Positions 1-9,253 of a stretch of 64,000 nucleotides of DNA are shown here, piece after piece. The translations under genes were made by a program, and so were the position numbers. Origin of the DNA: Micromonospora luteifusca (GTDB taxonomy: Bacteria > Actinomycetota > Actinomycetes > Mycobacteriales > Micromonosporaceae); contig NZ_JAFBBP010000001.1 in the NCBI RefSeq assembly GCF_016907275.1, positions 434,001 to 498,000 on the forward strand, in the 5' to 3' direction. The notes below the pieces were generated by a model. The model did not search any database and had not been told where the DNA came from. It worked only from the letters and a program-made list of their open reading frames with translations. Numbering within the stretch: position 1 is the first letter of the stretch; each line of letters starts with the position of its first letter.

Positions 1-2
1 GC

Positions 3-719
3 GGAGTCGCGCTGCTGGTGGTGGCGCTGCTCGGCGCCGGCCTGTGGCGGCATTTCGACAGCCCCGAGAGCAAGACTCACGACAGTGCCGTGGACGACGC
101 CGCGAAGAAGGTCGACCAGGTCCTGTTCGAGTTCGAGTACGACCACCTCTTCCAGGCAGAGAAGTACGTGCACTCGGCCAGCCAGCACCCCGACATCGCG
201 GTCCTCGCGGTCTCCGGGGAAACGCACTGGCAGACCGGCGTGACGATGGTGCTGCGGGTGATGGGGCATGGAGTGGAGATCGGCGCGGACGGCTCGGTGA
301 TCGACGAACGCGACGAGCCGATCTGCTTTCGCCTTCAGCTCGGCCCGCACGACGACCGCCGCGACGATGACATCGAGTGCCCGGCCGACGATCCCCTCCA
401 GGTTGTCCAGGACCCGTCGCTCAGCGGAGTCGACGAACGTGTGAAGAGCGCTCTGCAGGCCGTCGGCCCGGACGAGTCCGCCGTCCGGGCGGCGATCGCC
501 GACCTGGGCCTGGACCCGGCCATCGTGCAGGAGGTGACCGCGCAGGGCGGCAGGGTCGGCGTCGCCCTGCGGGCCGCGCAGTACGACTGCATCCTCGCCC
601 GCGTCACCACGAAGGGCGCCGAGCTCTGGCGGCCGTCGCACACCCAGCTGGCCCCGGGCGAGTTGCGCTGCGCTGCACCGACCGCCCTGGGCAGCAATTT
701 CGGTAAGAGCCCGCACTGA
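3..719 (+). CDS. membrane-anchored hypothetical protein (5' end missing)
   Basis: The reading frame is already open at the window edge, so the true start lies upstream. The first visible residues (GVALLVVALLGAGLWRHF) form the end of a hydrophobic helix, which suggests a single N-terminal membrane anchor or signal anchor. About 215 soluble residues follow. They contain no motif I recognise; a segment near the middle reads ICFRLQLGPHDD and three cysteines are spread through the domain. The gene lies 22 bases before the GDSL esterase gene on the same strand, so the two may be co-transcribed. The function is unknown; an extracytoplasmic domain is inferred from the anchor only. Confidence 0.6.
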   Translation, partial: GVALLVVALLGAGLWRHFDSPESKTHDSAVDDAAKKVDQVLFEFEYDHLFQAEKYVHSASQHPDIAVLAVSGETHWQTGVTMVLRVMGHGVEIGADGSVIDERDEPICFRLQLGPHDDRRDDDIECPADDPLQVVQDPSLSGVDERVKSALQAVGPDESAVRAAIADLGLDPAIVQEVTAQGGRVGVALRAAQYDCILARVTTKGAELWRPSHTQLAPGELRCAAPTALGSNFGKSPH

Positions 720-741
720 ATCCGTCAACCGGGGATCTCTG

Positions 742-1971
742 ATGCGGGCCGGGTCTTCGCGTCGCGTCGTGGCGTCCACCATCGCGGCGCTGCTCACGGC
801 GCTCTGCGTACCCCTGGTCGTCCATGCGGCGCGGACACGGCACGAGCCGGCGACCGCCGCGAACCAGCACTTCGCGGTCACCTGGGCGGCCAGTGCCGAC
901 CGGCTGAAAGCCGGGCCCGCCGAGCGCAGCTACCGGCTGGTCGTGCGCACCAGCGTCGGTGGGAACGCCCTCCGGATCCGCCTGACCAACGCCTTCGGCG
1001 ATCACCCGGTCACCTTCGCCAGCGCGTACGCGGGGTTGCAGCGGCAGGGTGCCGAGCTGATCCGGGGCAGCAACCGGCGGCTGACGTTCGGCGGGCAGTC
1101 GTCGGTCACCGTCCCGGCCGGGGAGACGATCCTCAGCGACCCGCTGCCCGGGGACGTGGCCGCCCAGAGCAATCTCGTCGTGAGCCTCCACGTCACCGGC
1201 GTCCAGGGGCCGATGACCGGGCACACCCTTGCCATGCAGACGTCGTACGCGACGGCCGGTGATCACGCGGCCGAAGAGGCGGCGGTCAACTGGACCGACG
1301 CGATGAGCTTCTGGTACTGGCTGGACGCGGTCAGCGTGCAGACATCCACCGCGATCAGCTCGGTCGTGACGCTCGGCGACTCCATCACCGACGGTTGGGA
1401 CTCCACCACGGACCTCAACCGCCGCTGGCCCGACTACCTCTCCCGGCGACTCCAGGCCGCGACCGACAGCACGGTGAAGGGTGTGGCCAACGAGGGCATC
1501 TCCGGCAACAAGGTGCTCGCCGACGGTGGCGGAGAGGCCGCGCTGCACCGGTTCGATCGCGACGTGCTCGCCCACCCCGGGGTCGACACGGTGTTCGTGC
1601 ACGAAGGCATCAACGACATCAAGGCCCACACCGGCGTCACCGTGGACGACCTGACCGCCGGCTACCGGCAGCTGGTCGACCGGGCGCACGCCGCGGGCAA
1701 GTGCGTCGTCGGCGCCACGCTGATGGCCTACAAGGGTTGGCCCGAGTACGACGCCGTCGGTGAGGCCGTGCGCCAGGACGTCAACGACTGGATCAGGCAC
1801 GGTGGCGTGTTCGACGCCGTGGTCGACTTCGACAAGATCACCCGCAACCCGTACGACCCGCAGGCGCTCCTGCCGCTCTTCGACGGCGGGGATCATCTCC
1901 ACCCGAACGACAACGGCATGCAGGCGATGGCGAACGCCGTCGACCTGGCCGCACTGCGCTGCGGGGGCTGA
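742..1971 (+). CDS. secreted SGNH/GDSL-type esterase
   Basis: A 409-residue protein with an N-terminal signal peptide (arginines, then a hydrophobic stretch up to about residue 30). SGNH hydrolase blocks are visible: block I TLGDSITDG with the predicted nucleophile Ser214, a block-II-like GISGNKVLADG, block III VFVHEGINDI, and block V DGGDHLHPNDNG carrying the catalytic Asp and His. A beta-rich domain of about 200 residues precedes the catalytic domain, as in many actinobacterial secreted GDSL proteins. It should hydrolyse an ester outside the cell (lipid, or acetyl groups on polysaccharide); the substrate cannot be read from sequence. The ATG at 742 follows a GGGGA ribosome binding site. Confidence 0.88.
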   Translation: MRAGSSRRVVASTIAALLTALCVPLVVHAARTRHEPATAANQHFAVTWAASADRLKAGPAERSYRLVVRTSVGGNALRIRLTNAFGDHPVTFASAYAGLQRQGAELIRGSNRRLTFGGQSSVTVPAGETILSDPLPGDVAAQSNLVVSLHVTGVQGPMTGHTLAMQTSYATAGDHAAEEAAVNWTDAMSFWYWLDAVSVQTSTAISSVVTLGDSITDGWDSTTDLNRRWPDYLSRRLQAATDSTVKGVANEGISGNKVLADGGGEAALHRFDRDVLAHPGVDTVFVHEGINDIKAHTGVTVDDLTAGYRQLVDRAHAAGKCVVGATLMAYKGWPEYDAVGEAVRQDVNDWIRHGGVFDAVVDFDKITRNPYDPQALLPLFDGGDHLHPNDNGMQAMANAVDLAALRCGG

Positions 1972-2045
1972 CACGCGCTTGCGGTACCGATACCGTCCAT
2001 TCCTGGACGATCGACGTCCAACCGACGCCAACGGAGGAGACGCCG

Positions 2046-2558
2046 ATGTTCGAGGAGTTCATGGGCATCCCCGCCCATCCGCTGGTGGTGCACGCCGCAG
2101 TCGTGTTCGTGCCGCTGCTGGCCCTCCTCACGATCGGCTACGCGCTCGTCGCGCCGATCCGGCCGCACACCCGTTGGGTGCTGGGGCTGCTGGCCGTCGG
2201 CGCACCGGTCGCCGCACTGCTGGCGAAGCTCTCCGGCGATGCCTTCTTCGACCGTATGCGCGCCGCCAACCGGGTCACTCCTGAGTTCGTTCCCACGCTG
2301 GAGACGCACCGGGACTTCGGCAACGACACGCTCTGGGCCGCCATCGCCCTGGCGATCGTGGCGCTGGCACTGGTCCGGTTCGTCTCCCCGAAGGCCGCCG
2401 CGACGACGGCCGCCGGGGCGGGCGCCACCGACGGCCGACCCGGTCGGGCGCTGACCCTGACGTTGCAGGTGTTGTCGCTGGTGGCCGCCGCCGTCGCCGT
2501 GTACTACGTGATCCGCACCGGCGACTCCGGCGCGAAGGCGGTCTGGACGGGCCAGTGA
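2046..2558 (+). CDS. DUF2231 family integral membrane protein
   Basis: A 170-residue protein with four hydrophobic segments and the N-terminal signature GIPAHPLVVHAAVVFVPLLA typical of DUF2231 membrane proteins, whose conserved HPLxVH histidines may bind haem or metal. The biochemical role of the family is not established. The start follows GGAGGAGACGCCG, a strong ribosome binding site. The gene converges on the S8 peptidase gene with a hairpin terminator between them. Confidence 0.85.
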   Translation: MFEEFMGIPAHPLVVHAAVVFVPLLALLTIGYALVAPIRPHTRWVLGLLAVGAPVAALLAKLSGDAFFDRMRAANRVTPEFVPTLETHRDFGNDTLWAAIALAIVALALVRFVSPKAAATTAAGAGATDGRPGRALTLTLQVLSLVAAAVAVYYVIRTGDSGAKAVWTGQ

Positions 2559-2611
2559 TTCTCAGGCCACCACTGATCCACGGCAGGGCGGTGAGCACCT
2601 GGCGGGGTGCC

Positions 2612-2643
2612 GGTGCGACCCGGTCAGGGGGCCGGGCCGCACC
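2612..2643. terminator. bidirectional hairpin between convergent genes
   Basis: Arms GGTGCGACCCGG and CCGGGCCGCACC pair over 12 positions with one mismatch around an 8-base loop, between the DUF2231 stop and the S8 peptidase stop. There is no U-tract, as is usual for actinobacterial terminators. Confidence 0.5.
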
Positions 2644-2656
2644 AGCGGGATGACCA

Positions 2657-5600
2657 TCAGCTGGCGTTGTACGCCCGGATGATGGTCTGGTCGATGCCGC
2701 TGCCGCCGTTCGCCGCGGCCTTCACCCGCAGCGAGACGGCCTGCCCGGCGGTGGCCTTCGGCAGCGCGACCCGGTAGCTGTCGCCGTTCCCGGTGACCCG
2801 GGTCGACGTCCAGGTGGCACCGTCGTCCGTCGAGGTCCACGCCTGCAACGACGTCACCTTCTGCGCCTTGACGCCGTGCGCCTGCCGGACGGTCAACTCA
2901 GCCGTTGCGCCGATGGCGTGGTTGTTGGTGTCCATCGGCAACGCGTAGTCCACCGCGAGCAGCGGCAACGGCACACTCCCGGTCCCGTCCGGCCCGGCGG
3001 ACCGGAACGTCCACGAGGTGTTGACCCTGGTCGAGATCGGCAGGATCAGGCTCGTGTCCACGTCGAGGGTCAGCCGGTAGTCCGCCATCTGCTGCGGCAC
3101 GGTGACGTCGGCGAGCGGAAGGGCGCTCTCCTGGATCAGCTTGCCGTTGCGGTACAGCGCCATCTTGCGGTTCACGCCGATCGAGTTGCCCTGCAGGCAG
3201 TCGGCGCGCTGGTGCTGGTCGGTCAGCGACACCAGGTCGATGTGCAGGTTGCCCCGGGTCCGCGACGGCGCGGTGGCGCAGCTCCAACCGGCACCGGCCG
3301 GGTCGTCGTACCAGCCGGAGTGCAGCGGCTGCCGCGCCCAGATCTTCGTCTGCCGACTGCCCGGCTGGTAGCTGCGGGGTGCCTCCTGGGCCGACAGGCC
3401 ACCGTAGACGCCCTCGTCCGTCCAGCGGAAGCCGGGCGAGAGGTAGTCGGTGCGGTACGGGGGCAGGTTCCCCTCGTGGGTCTGGGTGAGGCCCAACCCG
3501 TCGGCGGTGAGGCCGGTACGGATCAGCTGGGTGACCATCCCCTCCGAGTCCGCCTGGTGGAACCGCTCCTCGATCCGGGCAAGCTTCGCCTGCTCGGCAG
3601 CGGTCACCCGGTACGCGGGATCGGCCGGTACGCCGTTCGGGTACTCGTGGATGAGGTTGTAGCGGTACGGCTTGGCCGTGCCGGCCGGCGAGTCGAGGTT
3701 GACGGCCGCCCAGGTGCGCCGGGATCCGACGCCGGGCTTCGGCAGCGGGGAGGTACGGACGGTCGTCGCGGCCCCGTACCCGCTGATCTGGTTCCACCAG
3801 GACAGACCGTTCGGCGCGGTCTGGAGGCTGGTCAGGTCGGTCTTGGTGGCCTTGGTGACGACCCCGTCGACCGTCGCCGTCACCGGCCTGGCCTGCGCCG
3901 GGTCGAGCGTGATGCTCCGGTCGCCGGTGATGCTCAGGTCGGTCTCACCGGCGAGCGTCGTCTCCAGCACGTCACTGTCGACGTAGTAGGCGACGGAGGA
4001 ACCGAGGACCGCGTACCGGCCGGCCGGCAGCCGCGTGGTGAAGGTGTCTCCGGGAATACCGCTGGGCCCGCCGTAGTAGATCACCGGGTCGGTGAGGTTG
4101 GTGACCAGGACGTTGAGCCAGCTCTCCGCGCCGTCCTTGAGGCCGGGCATCGGCTTCGTGTGGATCGTCAGGTCATAGCTGGGCGGCTCGACGTAGAAGC
4201 TCACCGGGGTGGTCGAGACCAGCTTGTGGCCGGCGGTGCGGGCGGTGACGGTGGCCAGGTAGAAGCCGGGTCGGGCCGCCAGCGCCGCGCGGTTGATCCG
4301 GAGAGTCGCGTCGGCGGTCGCACCACCCTTGAGCGTCACCCGGCTCGACGAGAGCGACGCCGCGCCGCGCGGCACCGGCTGGCCGTCGTGGTTGACGACC
4401 ACGACGTCGAGGTCGAGGACGGCCGTCGCCGTCCGCTGCGCACCGGTCCAGCTCAGCTTCGCCTCGCTGGTCCCGGACTGCGGGTACGCGAAGGTGCCGA
4501 GGTTGACCACCGGCTGGTTGCTGGTCGGGCTGCCGAGGGCCCGGGCCGCGTTGAGCCGGCCGGCCCCGACGGCGTACGAGTCGACGTCGGTCAGCGGGTC
4601 GGCGGCACCGACGAGGGCGGCCTTGAGCTGTGCACCGGTCCAGTCGGGGTGCCGCTGGGCGAGCAGCGCGGCCGCGCCCGCCACGTGTGGGCTGGCCATC
4701 GAGGTGCCGGAGCTGCCCTCGTAGTACTGGTCGATCGGGTCCTGCAGGTTGGTGCCGGCGGCACGGGCGGCGACGATGTCGACCCCGGGGGCGACCAGCT
4801 CCGGCTTGGCCACGTGGCTGGTGACCAGCGGTCCGCGGCTGGAGAAGTCGGCGAGCTTGTCGTCACGGTCGACGGCGCCGACGGTCAGCGCGCTGGCGGC
4901 CGAGCCGGGCGAGGGAATTGCGCCGCCGCTGTTGCCAGCGGCGATGACGAAGAGCACGCCGGTCTGCTTGCTCAGACCGTCGACGGCGAGCGAGAGCGGG
5001 TCGTTGCCGTCGTCCGGGTCGCTGCCGCCGAGGCTCATGTTGATGACGTCGGCCCGGGTGGCGGCCCACTCCATGCCGGCGATGATTCCAGAATCCTCGC
5101 CGGAGCCGTGGTCGTCGAGGACCTTGCCGATCACGAGCTTCGCCTCCGGCGCCACACCGCGACGCTGCCCGTGGGCAGCCGCGCCGGTGCCGGCGATGGT
5201 CGAGGCGACGTGCGTACCGTGGCCGTTGTGGTCGACGGCGTCACCGCCCTCGGCGGTGAAATCGGCCCGGTCGGCGACCCGGCCGACCAGGTCCGGGTGG
5301 GTGAAGTCGGCACCGCTGTCGAGCACCGCGACCCTGACTCCCTTGCCGGTGTAGCCGGCCTTCCAGGCGTCGGGCGCGGCGATCTGGCCCAGGTTGCGGT
5401 CGAGGTCACCCTGCTGTCCGCCGTTGGTCAGCGCGGTGGCGCGGACCTTGCGGTCGAGCCAGACCTTCTTCGCACCGGCGAGCAGCGAGTTGGTCGCCAG
5501 CTTCGCGGTGGCCGGGCTCTTCTTGGGTACGCGGCCAGCCACCGCGCCGATGCTGGGCAACGACAGGACGTCACCGAGCGCGGCCACCCGGGCGGACGCG

Positions 5601-6010
5601 GTGGCGGGCTGCACGATGAGCGGCAACTCGGAGGCGTTCTCGTCGTCGTAACCGTCCGCGATCAACGTGGTGACGTCGAAGAGGTCGGGGTCGAGGACCG
5701 AGCCGATCTGGGAGGCGACGCGGGCGGGGATGACGTGCAGGTGGCCGTCCGGCCCGCAGGTCTGGCGGATCACCGCGTTCGCGTCGACCGGCCGCACCGT
5801 GGCCTGCGGGCATCCCGATCCGGTGCTCCGTACGGTCACCACGTCCCCGGTCAACAGGGTGACGGTGTGCGTCTTCCCGTCGACGGAGGCACTGGGCGTG
5901 CCGGTCAGACCGATGCCGCTCGGCCCGGCTGTGGCAGTGCCGCCCGGTACGGCGGTCAGCACCGTGGCCGTGACGGTGACGGCCATCAGCCACCGTGTTT
6001 TCCTGAGCAT
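2657..6010 (-). CDS. secreted S8 (subtilisin-like) serine peptidase, large
   Basis: A 1,117-residue extracellular protease. A signal peptide covers residues 1-28, followed by a propeptide-like region. The S8 domain carries the triad Asp231 (VAVLDSGAD), His264 (NGHGTHVA) and Ser437 (GTSMASPHVAG), plus the oxyanion region VIAAGNSGG. About 650 residues of beta-rich C-terminal domains follow, including a segment resembling the extension of actinobacterial S8 proteins. The reading frame stays open about 400 bases further upstream, but ATG 6010 is chosen because it begins a signal peptide and follows GAGGAGCGAG; the upstream extension would translate the 22-bp repeat array. It is transcribed divergently from the S15 peptidase gene, suggesting a shared protein-degradation role. 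Confidence 0.9.
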   Translation of the reverse strand: MLRKTRWLMAVTVTATVLTAVPGGTATAGPSGIGLTGTPSASVDGKTHTVTLLTGDVVTVRSTGSGCPQATVRPVDANAVIRQTCGPDGHLHVIPARVASQIGSVLDPDLFDVTTLIADGYDDENASELPLIVQPATASARVAALGDVLSLPSIGAVAGRVPKKSPATAKLATNSLLAGAKKVWLDRKVRATALTNGGQQGDLDRNLGQIAAPDAWKAGYTGKGVRVAVLDSGADFTHPDLVGRVADRADFTAEGGDAVDHNGHGTHVASTIAGTGAAAHGQRRGVAPEAKLVIGKVLDDHGSGEDSGIIAGMEWAATRADVINMSLGGSDPDDGNDPLSLAVDGLSKQTGVLFVIAAGNSGGAIPSPGSAASALTVGAVDRDDKLADFSSRGPLVTSHVAKPELVAPGVDIVAARAAGTNLQDPIDQYYEGSSGTSMASPHVAGAAALLAQRHPDWTGAQLKAALVGAADPLTDVDSYAVGAGRLNAARALGSPTSNQPVVNLGTFAYPQSGTSEAKLSWTGAQRTATAVLDLDVVVVNHDGQPVPRGAASLSSSRVTLKGGATADATLRINRAALAARPGFYLATVTARTAGHKLVSTTPVSFYVEPPSYDLTIHTKPMPGLKDGAESWLNVLVTNLTDPVIYYGGPSGIPGDTFTTRLPAGRYAVLGSSVAYYVDSDVLETTLAGETDLSITGDRSITLDPAQARPVTATVDGVVTKATKTDLTSLQTAPNGLSWWNQISGYGAATTVRTSPLPKPGVGSRRTWAAVNLDSPAGTAKPYRYNLIHEYPNGVPADPAYRVTAAEQAKLARIEERFHQADSEGMVTQLIRTGLTADGLGLTQTHEGNLPPYRTDYLSPGFRWTDEGVYGGLSAQEAPRSYQPGSRQTKIWARQPLHSGWYDDPAGAGWSCATAPSRTRGNLHIDLVSLTDQHQRADCLQGNSIGVNRKMALYRNGKLIQESALPLADVTVPQQMADYRLTLDVDTSLILPISTRVNTSWTFRSAGPDGTGSVPLPLLAVDYALPMDTNNHAIGATAELTVRQAHGVKAQKVTSLQAWTSTDDGATWTSTRVTGNGDSYRVALPKATAGQAVSLRVKAAANGGSGIDQTIIRAYNAS

Positions 6011-6108
6011 CTCGCTCCTCGTCTTAAGTGGACGAAAGTGCCTCTTCGGGCAACTCCCGACAAGATCATATGCACGGGTACGTGATCTTCGGGAGACTCC
6101 GTGATGAG

Positions 6109-6201
6109 GATTTCCGGCTCGTGCGGCGTGGATTTCCGGCTCGTGCGGCGTGGGTTTCCGGCTCGTACGGCGTGGGTTTCCGGCTCGTGCGGCGCGGATT
6201 T
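6109..6201. repeat. 22-bp tandem repeat array between divergent peptidase genes
   Basis: Four full copies of a 22-bp unit (consensus gRtttccggctcgtgcggcgtg) start at 6109, 6131, 6153 and 6175, followed by a partial fifth. The unit length is not a multiple of three, which argues against coding use. The array sits in the 389-bp divergent promoter region of the S8 and S15 peptidase genes, about 100 bp upstream of the S8 start. It could be a repeated protein-binding site or simply a minisatellite. Confidence 0.85.
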
Positions 6202-6399
6202 CCGCAGTGTGTCGCCACCGGGCCCGGTTCGGTGTCGATTCGATTGCCCCGTTCGGCAGCACCATCGTGGACGGCAGACGTATCCCCCGGCCGAAGGGAT
6301 CGACGGAACGCCGGCCCGGACCTAGCATGGCGACGAATGGATCTTCGAGATTGGCCCCTGCCGACACCCGGCAACCAGCCCAACCGAAGGGAGACGCGC

Positions 6400-8283
6400 A
6401 TGCGTCGACCCCGCCATCTGGCACTACTCAGCGTCGGCGTGTCCGGCGCCCTGGTCCTCAGCGCAGCAGCGACAGCGGCGGCCGCCCCGCCCACGGTGCC
6501 CACACCCACCGGCATCGTCGTCACCGACGGCATGACCCAGCCGGTGTTCTCGCTCGCCGACGCGATCGAGGAGCGGGTGTTCGTACAGACCCCGGTGGAC
6601 ACCGATCACGACGGCCGACTCGACCGGGTGGCGATCGACATCTCCCGGCCCCGGGAGACCGCCACGCAGGGTTTCAAGGTGCCGGTCATCTTCGAGCACA
6701 GCCCCTACCGCAAGGACACCTGGGGCGACGTGCCGTACCCGAGCGTGCTGGTCGACGACCTCCCGCAGAACGGCCTGACCGACCGCAACGGGCGCCGCGC
6801 CCTCGACGCGGGCGCACAGCTGGCCCAGGCCAAGGCCAACCTGCCCGGCTCGCTGGACGACTACTACGTGCCCCGCGGGTACGCGGTGGTGCTCGGTCAG
6901 AGCGTCGGCACCGGCGACTCCGACGGCTGCCCGACCAGCGGCGACCAGGCCGAGACGCTCGGCACCAAGGCGGTCATCGACTGGCTCAACGGCCGGGCCA
7001 AGGGGTACGACGCGAACGGCGCCCCGATCACCGCCGGCTGGACCACCGGCGCGGTCGGCATGACTGGCGTCTCCTACAACGGAACGCTGCCCAACCAGGT
7101 GGCCACCACGGGAGTCGAGGGACTCAAGACCATCGTGCCGGTCTCCGCGATCAGCAGCTGGTACGACTACTACCGGGCCAACGGTCTGGTCGTCGCACCC
7201 GGGACGTACCAGGGTGAGGACCTCGACATCCTGGCCCAGTTCACCGCTGGGCAGGCACGCGCCGAAGGACGCTGCGCCGACGAGCTCGCGAAGATCACCG
7301 AGGAGCAGGACCGGATCACCGGCGACTACTCGAAATACTGGCAGGATCGCGACTACCTCGACGCCCGGGACGTCAAGGCCAGCGTCTTCGTCGTGCACGG
7401 CCTCAACGACTGGAACGTGAAGACCGAGCACTTCGCCGGCTGGTGGGACCAGCTCGCCAAGCGCGACGTACCTCGGAAGATCTGGCTGCACCAGGGCGGG
7501 CACGGCGGCCCGGGCAGCAGCGCGTCGGTGACCCTGCCGGACGGCCACACGTGGACCTACAAGCAGACCGAGAACCGCTGGTTCGACTTCTGGTTGTGGA
7601 ACGTGCGCAACGGCATCATGGACGAGCCGACCGCGGTGCTCCAGCGCGAGGACCGGGCCTACACCACGTACGCCAACTGGCCCGACCCGGCCGCGCGTGA
7701 GGTCGGCCTGCGGTTCGCCGCCACCGACGCCACCGCCCCGGGCACGCTCACCACGGGCAAGCCGCCGAAGGCCAAGGTCGAGCAGAGCTTCGTCGACGAG
7801 GGCCGGACCATCCACCCGGACACCCTGGTCGCCAACCCGGACGCGGCCAGCGCCAACCGACTCGCCTACCGCTCCCCCGCGCTGACGCAGAGCGTGCGCA
7901 TCTCCGGGCGCCCGGAAATGCGCCTGCGGATGGCGATCGACAACAAGCCGGACGCCAACCTCACCGCGTACCTGGTCGACTACGGCCCGGCCGGCTCGAC
8001 CGCCGCGCCGACGGTGGTGACCCGCGGCTGGATGGACCCGCAGAACCGCAAGAACGCCGCGCGCACCGAGCCGGTCAAGCAGGGCAAGCTGTACGACTAC
8101 CGGTGGACCATGGAGCCGAAGGACTACATCTTCCCGGCGGGGCACCGGATCGGCGTGGTCGTCTTCTCCAGCGACCAGGAGTACACCCTGCTGCCGCTGG
8201 GTGGCACCGAGCTGCGGGTCGCACCGAACGACAGCGAACTGCGGCTGCCGGTGGTCGGCGGACGGAGCGTCCTCGGGTTCTGA
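6400..8283 (+). CDS. secreted Xaa-Pro dipeptidyl-peptidase (S15/CocE family)
   Basis: A 627-residue protein with a signal peptide (about residues 1-29, ending AAATAAAA), an alpha/beta-hydrolase domain and a C-terminal jelly-roll domain typical of S15 X-Pro peptidases and CocE/NonD esterases. The nucleophile motif GVSYNG places Ser225. The catalytic Asp is likely in VVHGLNDWNV and the His in HQGGHGG. ATG 6400 follows GAAGGGAGACGCGC. It probably releases X-Pro dipeptides from extracellular peptides, complementing the divergent S8 protease; ester hydrolysis is an alternative activity of the same fold. Confidence 0.88.
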   Translation: MRRPRHLALLSVGVSGALVLSAAATAAAAPPTVPTPTGIVVTDGMTQPVFSLADAIEERVFVQTPVDTDHDGRLDRVAIDISRPRETATQGFKVPVIFEHSPYRKDTWGDVPYPSVLVDDLPQNGLTDRNGRRALDAGAQLAQAKANLPGSLDDYYVPRGYAVVLGQSVGTGDSDGCPTSGDQAETLGTKAVIDWLNGRAKGYDANGAPITAGWTTGAVGMTGVSYNGTLPNQVATTGVEGLKTIVPVSAISSWYDYYRANGLVVAPGTYQGEDLDILAQFTAGQARAEGRCADELAKITEEQDRITGDYSKYWQDRDYLDARDVKASVFVVHGLNDWNVKTEHFAGWWDQLAKRDVPRKIWLHQGGHGGPGSSASVTLPDGHTWTYKQTENRWFDFWLWNVRNGIMDEPTAVLQREDRAYTTYANWPDPAAREVGLRFAATDATAPGTLTTGKPPKAKVEQSFVDEGRTIHPDTLVANPDAASANRLAYRSPALTQSVRISGRPEMRLRMAIDNKPDANLTAYLVDYGPAGSTAAPTVVTRGWMDPQNRKNAARTEPVKQGKLYDYRWTMEPKDYIFPAGHRIGVVVFSSDQEYTLLPLGGTELRVAPNDSELRLPVVGGRSVLGF

Positions 8284-8303
8284 TCTCGTCCTCGTGGCCA
8301 CAG

Positions 8304-8334
8304 GTGGGGCAGCTCGCACGTCGAGCTGCCCCAC
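8304..8334 (+). terminator. hairpin terminator after the S15 peptidase
   Basis: Perfect 13-bp arms GTGGGGCAGCTCG and CGAGCTGCCCCAC enclose the loop CACGT, 20 bases after the stop codon. Confidence 0.75.
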
Positions 8335-8459
8335 CCGCGCGTCCAGCCCCACCACCCCACCTTCCGCCTCGCGCCTCGCCTTCCCGCCCTCCGCCGCCCC
8401 TCGCCCGCCTTCCGCGGTGGGCCACCGGCGTCACCGTCCGCCTCGCACCTCCCGCTCCG

Positions 8460-8536
8460 CATGATCGTGCTCGATCCTGGACGTAGTGGCCTTATCCGCC
8501 CAACAAGGCCTACTTCCCGGATCGAGCACGATCATG
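8460..8536. repeat. perfect 18-bp inverted repeat with nested arms
   Basis: Arms CATGATCGTGCTCGATCC (8460-8477) and its exact complement (8519-8536) flank a 41-base centre. The centre itself contains GTAgtGGCCTT and AAGGCCTAC, which pair with a two-base bulge. The whole could form one long cruciform or RNA hairpin. It resembles a REP-like intergenic palindrome. Confidence 0.85.
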
Positions 8537-8719
8537 GAACCAAACGAGACGGGCCTCGCTGATGCGCGACCGGGTCTCGGGAGGCGGTCGAGGGCGGTGT
8601 TGGGGTAGTACCGCCGACGAGCCTGGTCAGGCAATTAACAGCGCGGGGGGTTTGTCGGATTAGTCCGGGTGAGGCGAGGCGGGGGGCGAGGGCCCTTGCG
8701 GCCCGAAGGGGACTCGGGC

Positions 8720-8797
8720 GTGATCGACTCCATGTCGCCGATGTGGCGGCATCCCGCCCGGCGGATACCGCCATGTCGCCGACATGGAGTCGATCAC
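8720..8797. repeat. 35-bp near-perfect inverted repeat, 8-base loop
   Basis: Left arm 8720-8754 and right arm 8763-8797 match at 31 of 35 positions; the outer 18 bp (GTGATCGACTCCATGTCG) are perfect. It lies in non-coding DNA 183 bp downstream of the other long palindrome. The size and shape suggest a REP/MITE-like element rather than a simple terminator. Confidence 0.85.
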
Positions 8798-8959
8798 CAC
8801 CCGCCGCCCGTCGCGCGAGGTCGACCTGTGTTCGACTTGTTCCGTATGGGCGATTCGTCCGGTGGTTGGGGTCACCGTGGCGGTGGAATCGGGGGCCGGC
8901 CCAGGTCGTTATACCTGGCATGCCGCCGTAGCCCCCGGGCTCCAGCGTGCGGCAGCCCA

Positions 8960-9090
8960 GGGAACACCCGCCGGGCCGCCTCGGTTACATCCCCCTGGAG
9001 CCGCCCAGCTTTAGGTGCGGCACCACCCGCGAGACTTCGGTGTGCGGCCAGCCCCGGGAACACCCGCCGGGCCGCCTCGGTTACATCCCC
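8960..9090. repeat. pair of identical 35-bp direct repeats
   Basis: An identical 35-base sequence occurs at 8960-8994 and 9056-9090 (96-bp period), beginning GGGAACACCCGCCGGG. The similarity extends upstream imperfectly (GTGCGGC, AGCCC). The function is unknown; the copies lie 200-330 bp before the C39-like gene. Confidence 0.85.
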
Positions 9091-9230
9091 GGCCGCCGAA
9101 GTAGCACGGCCATCCCCGGGCAGTGCGGCGGAATGACCCCGCCATCCCGGATCGTTACACCGCTCTTGAGAGACCCGATGCCGGCCCCTGTTCGGGCTGC
9201 CGGGCGAACCCCCGCAACGGCTTTCACGCC

Positions 9231-9253
9231 GCGCATCCACCCCCTGGATGCGC
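9231..9253 (+). promoter_or_regulatory. 9-bp hairpin in the leader of the C39-like gene
   Basis: GCGCATCCA and TGGATGCGC pair perfectly around CCCCC. The hairpin ends about 35 bases before the start codon and so probably lies in the mRNA leader. Confidence 0.5.

Noticed and set aside
2876..6085. 1,069-residue open frame opposite the S8 peptidase gene
   Set aside because: It is Arg/Gly/Val-rich shadow sequence in the wobble-position antisense frame of a clear protease gene, with no motif or start signal.
6101..6325. Coding frames across the 22-bp repeat array
   Set aside because: The period is not divisible by three and the frames merely read Arg-rich repeats in every phase.
8947..9090. Possible CRISPR array
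   Set aside because: Only two copies of the repeat, a 61-bp spacer-like gap and no cas genes.
8669..9136. 155-residue frame through the repeat-rich gap
   Set aside because: It is made of the palindromes and direct repeats, has no ribosome binding site and repeats the same peptide only because the DNA repeats.
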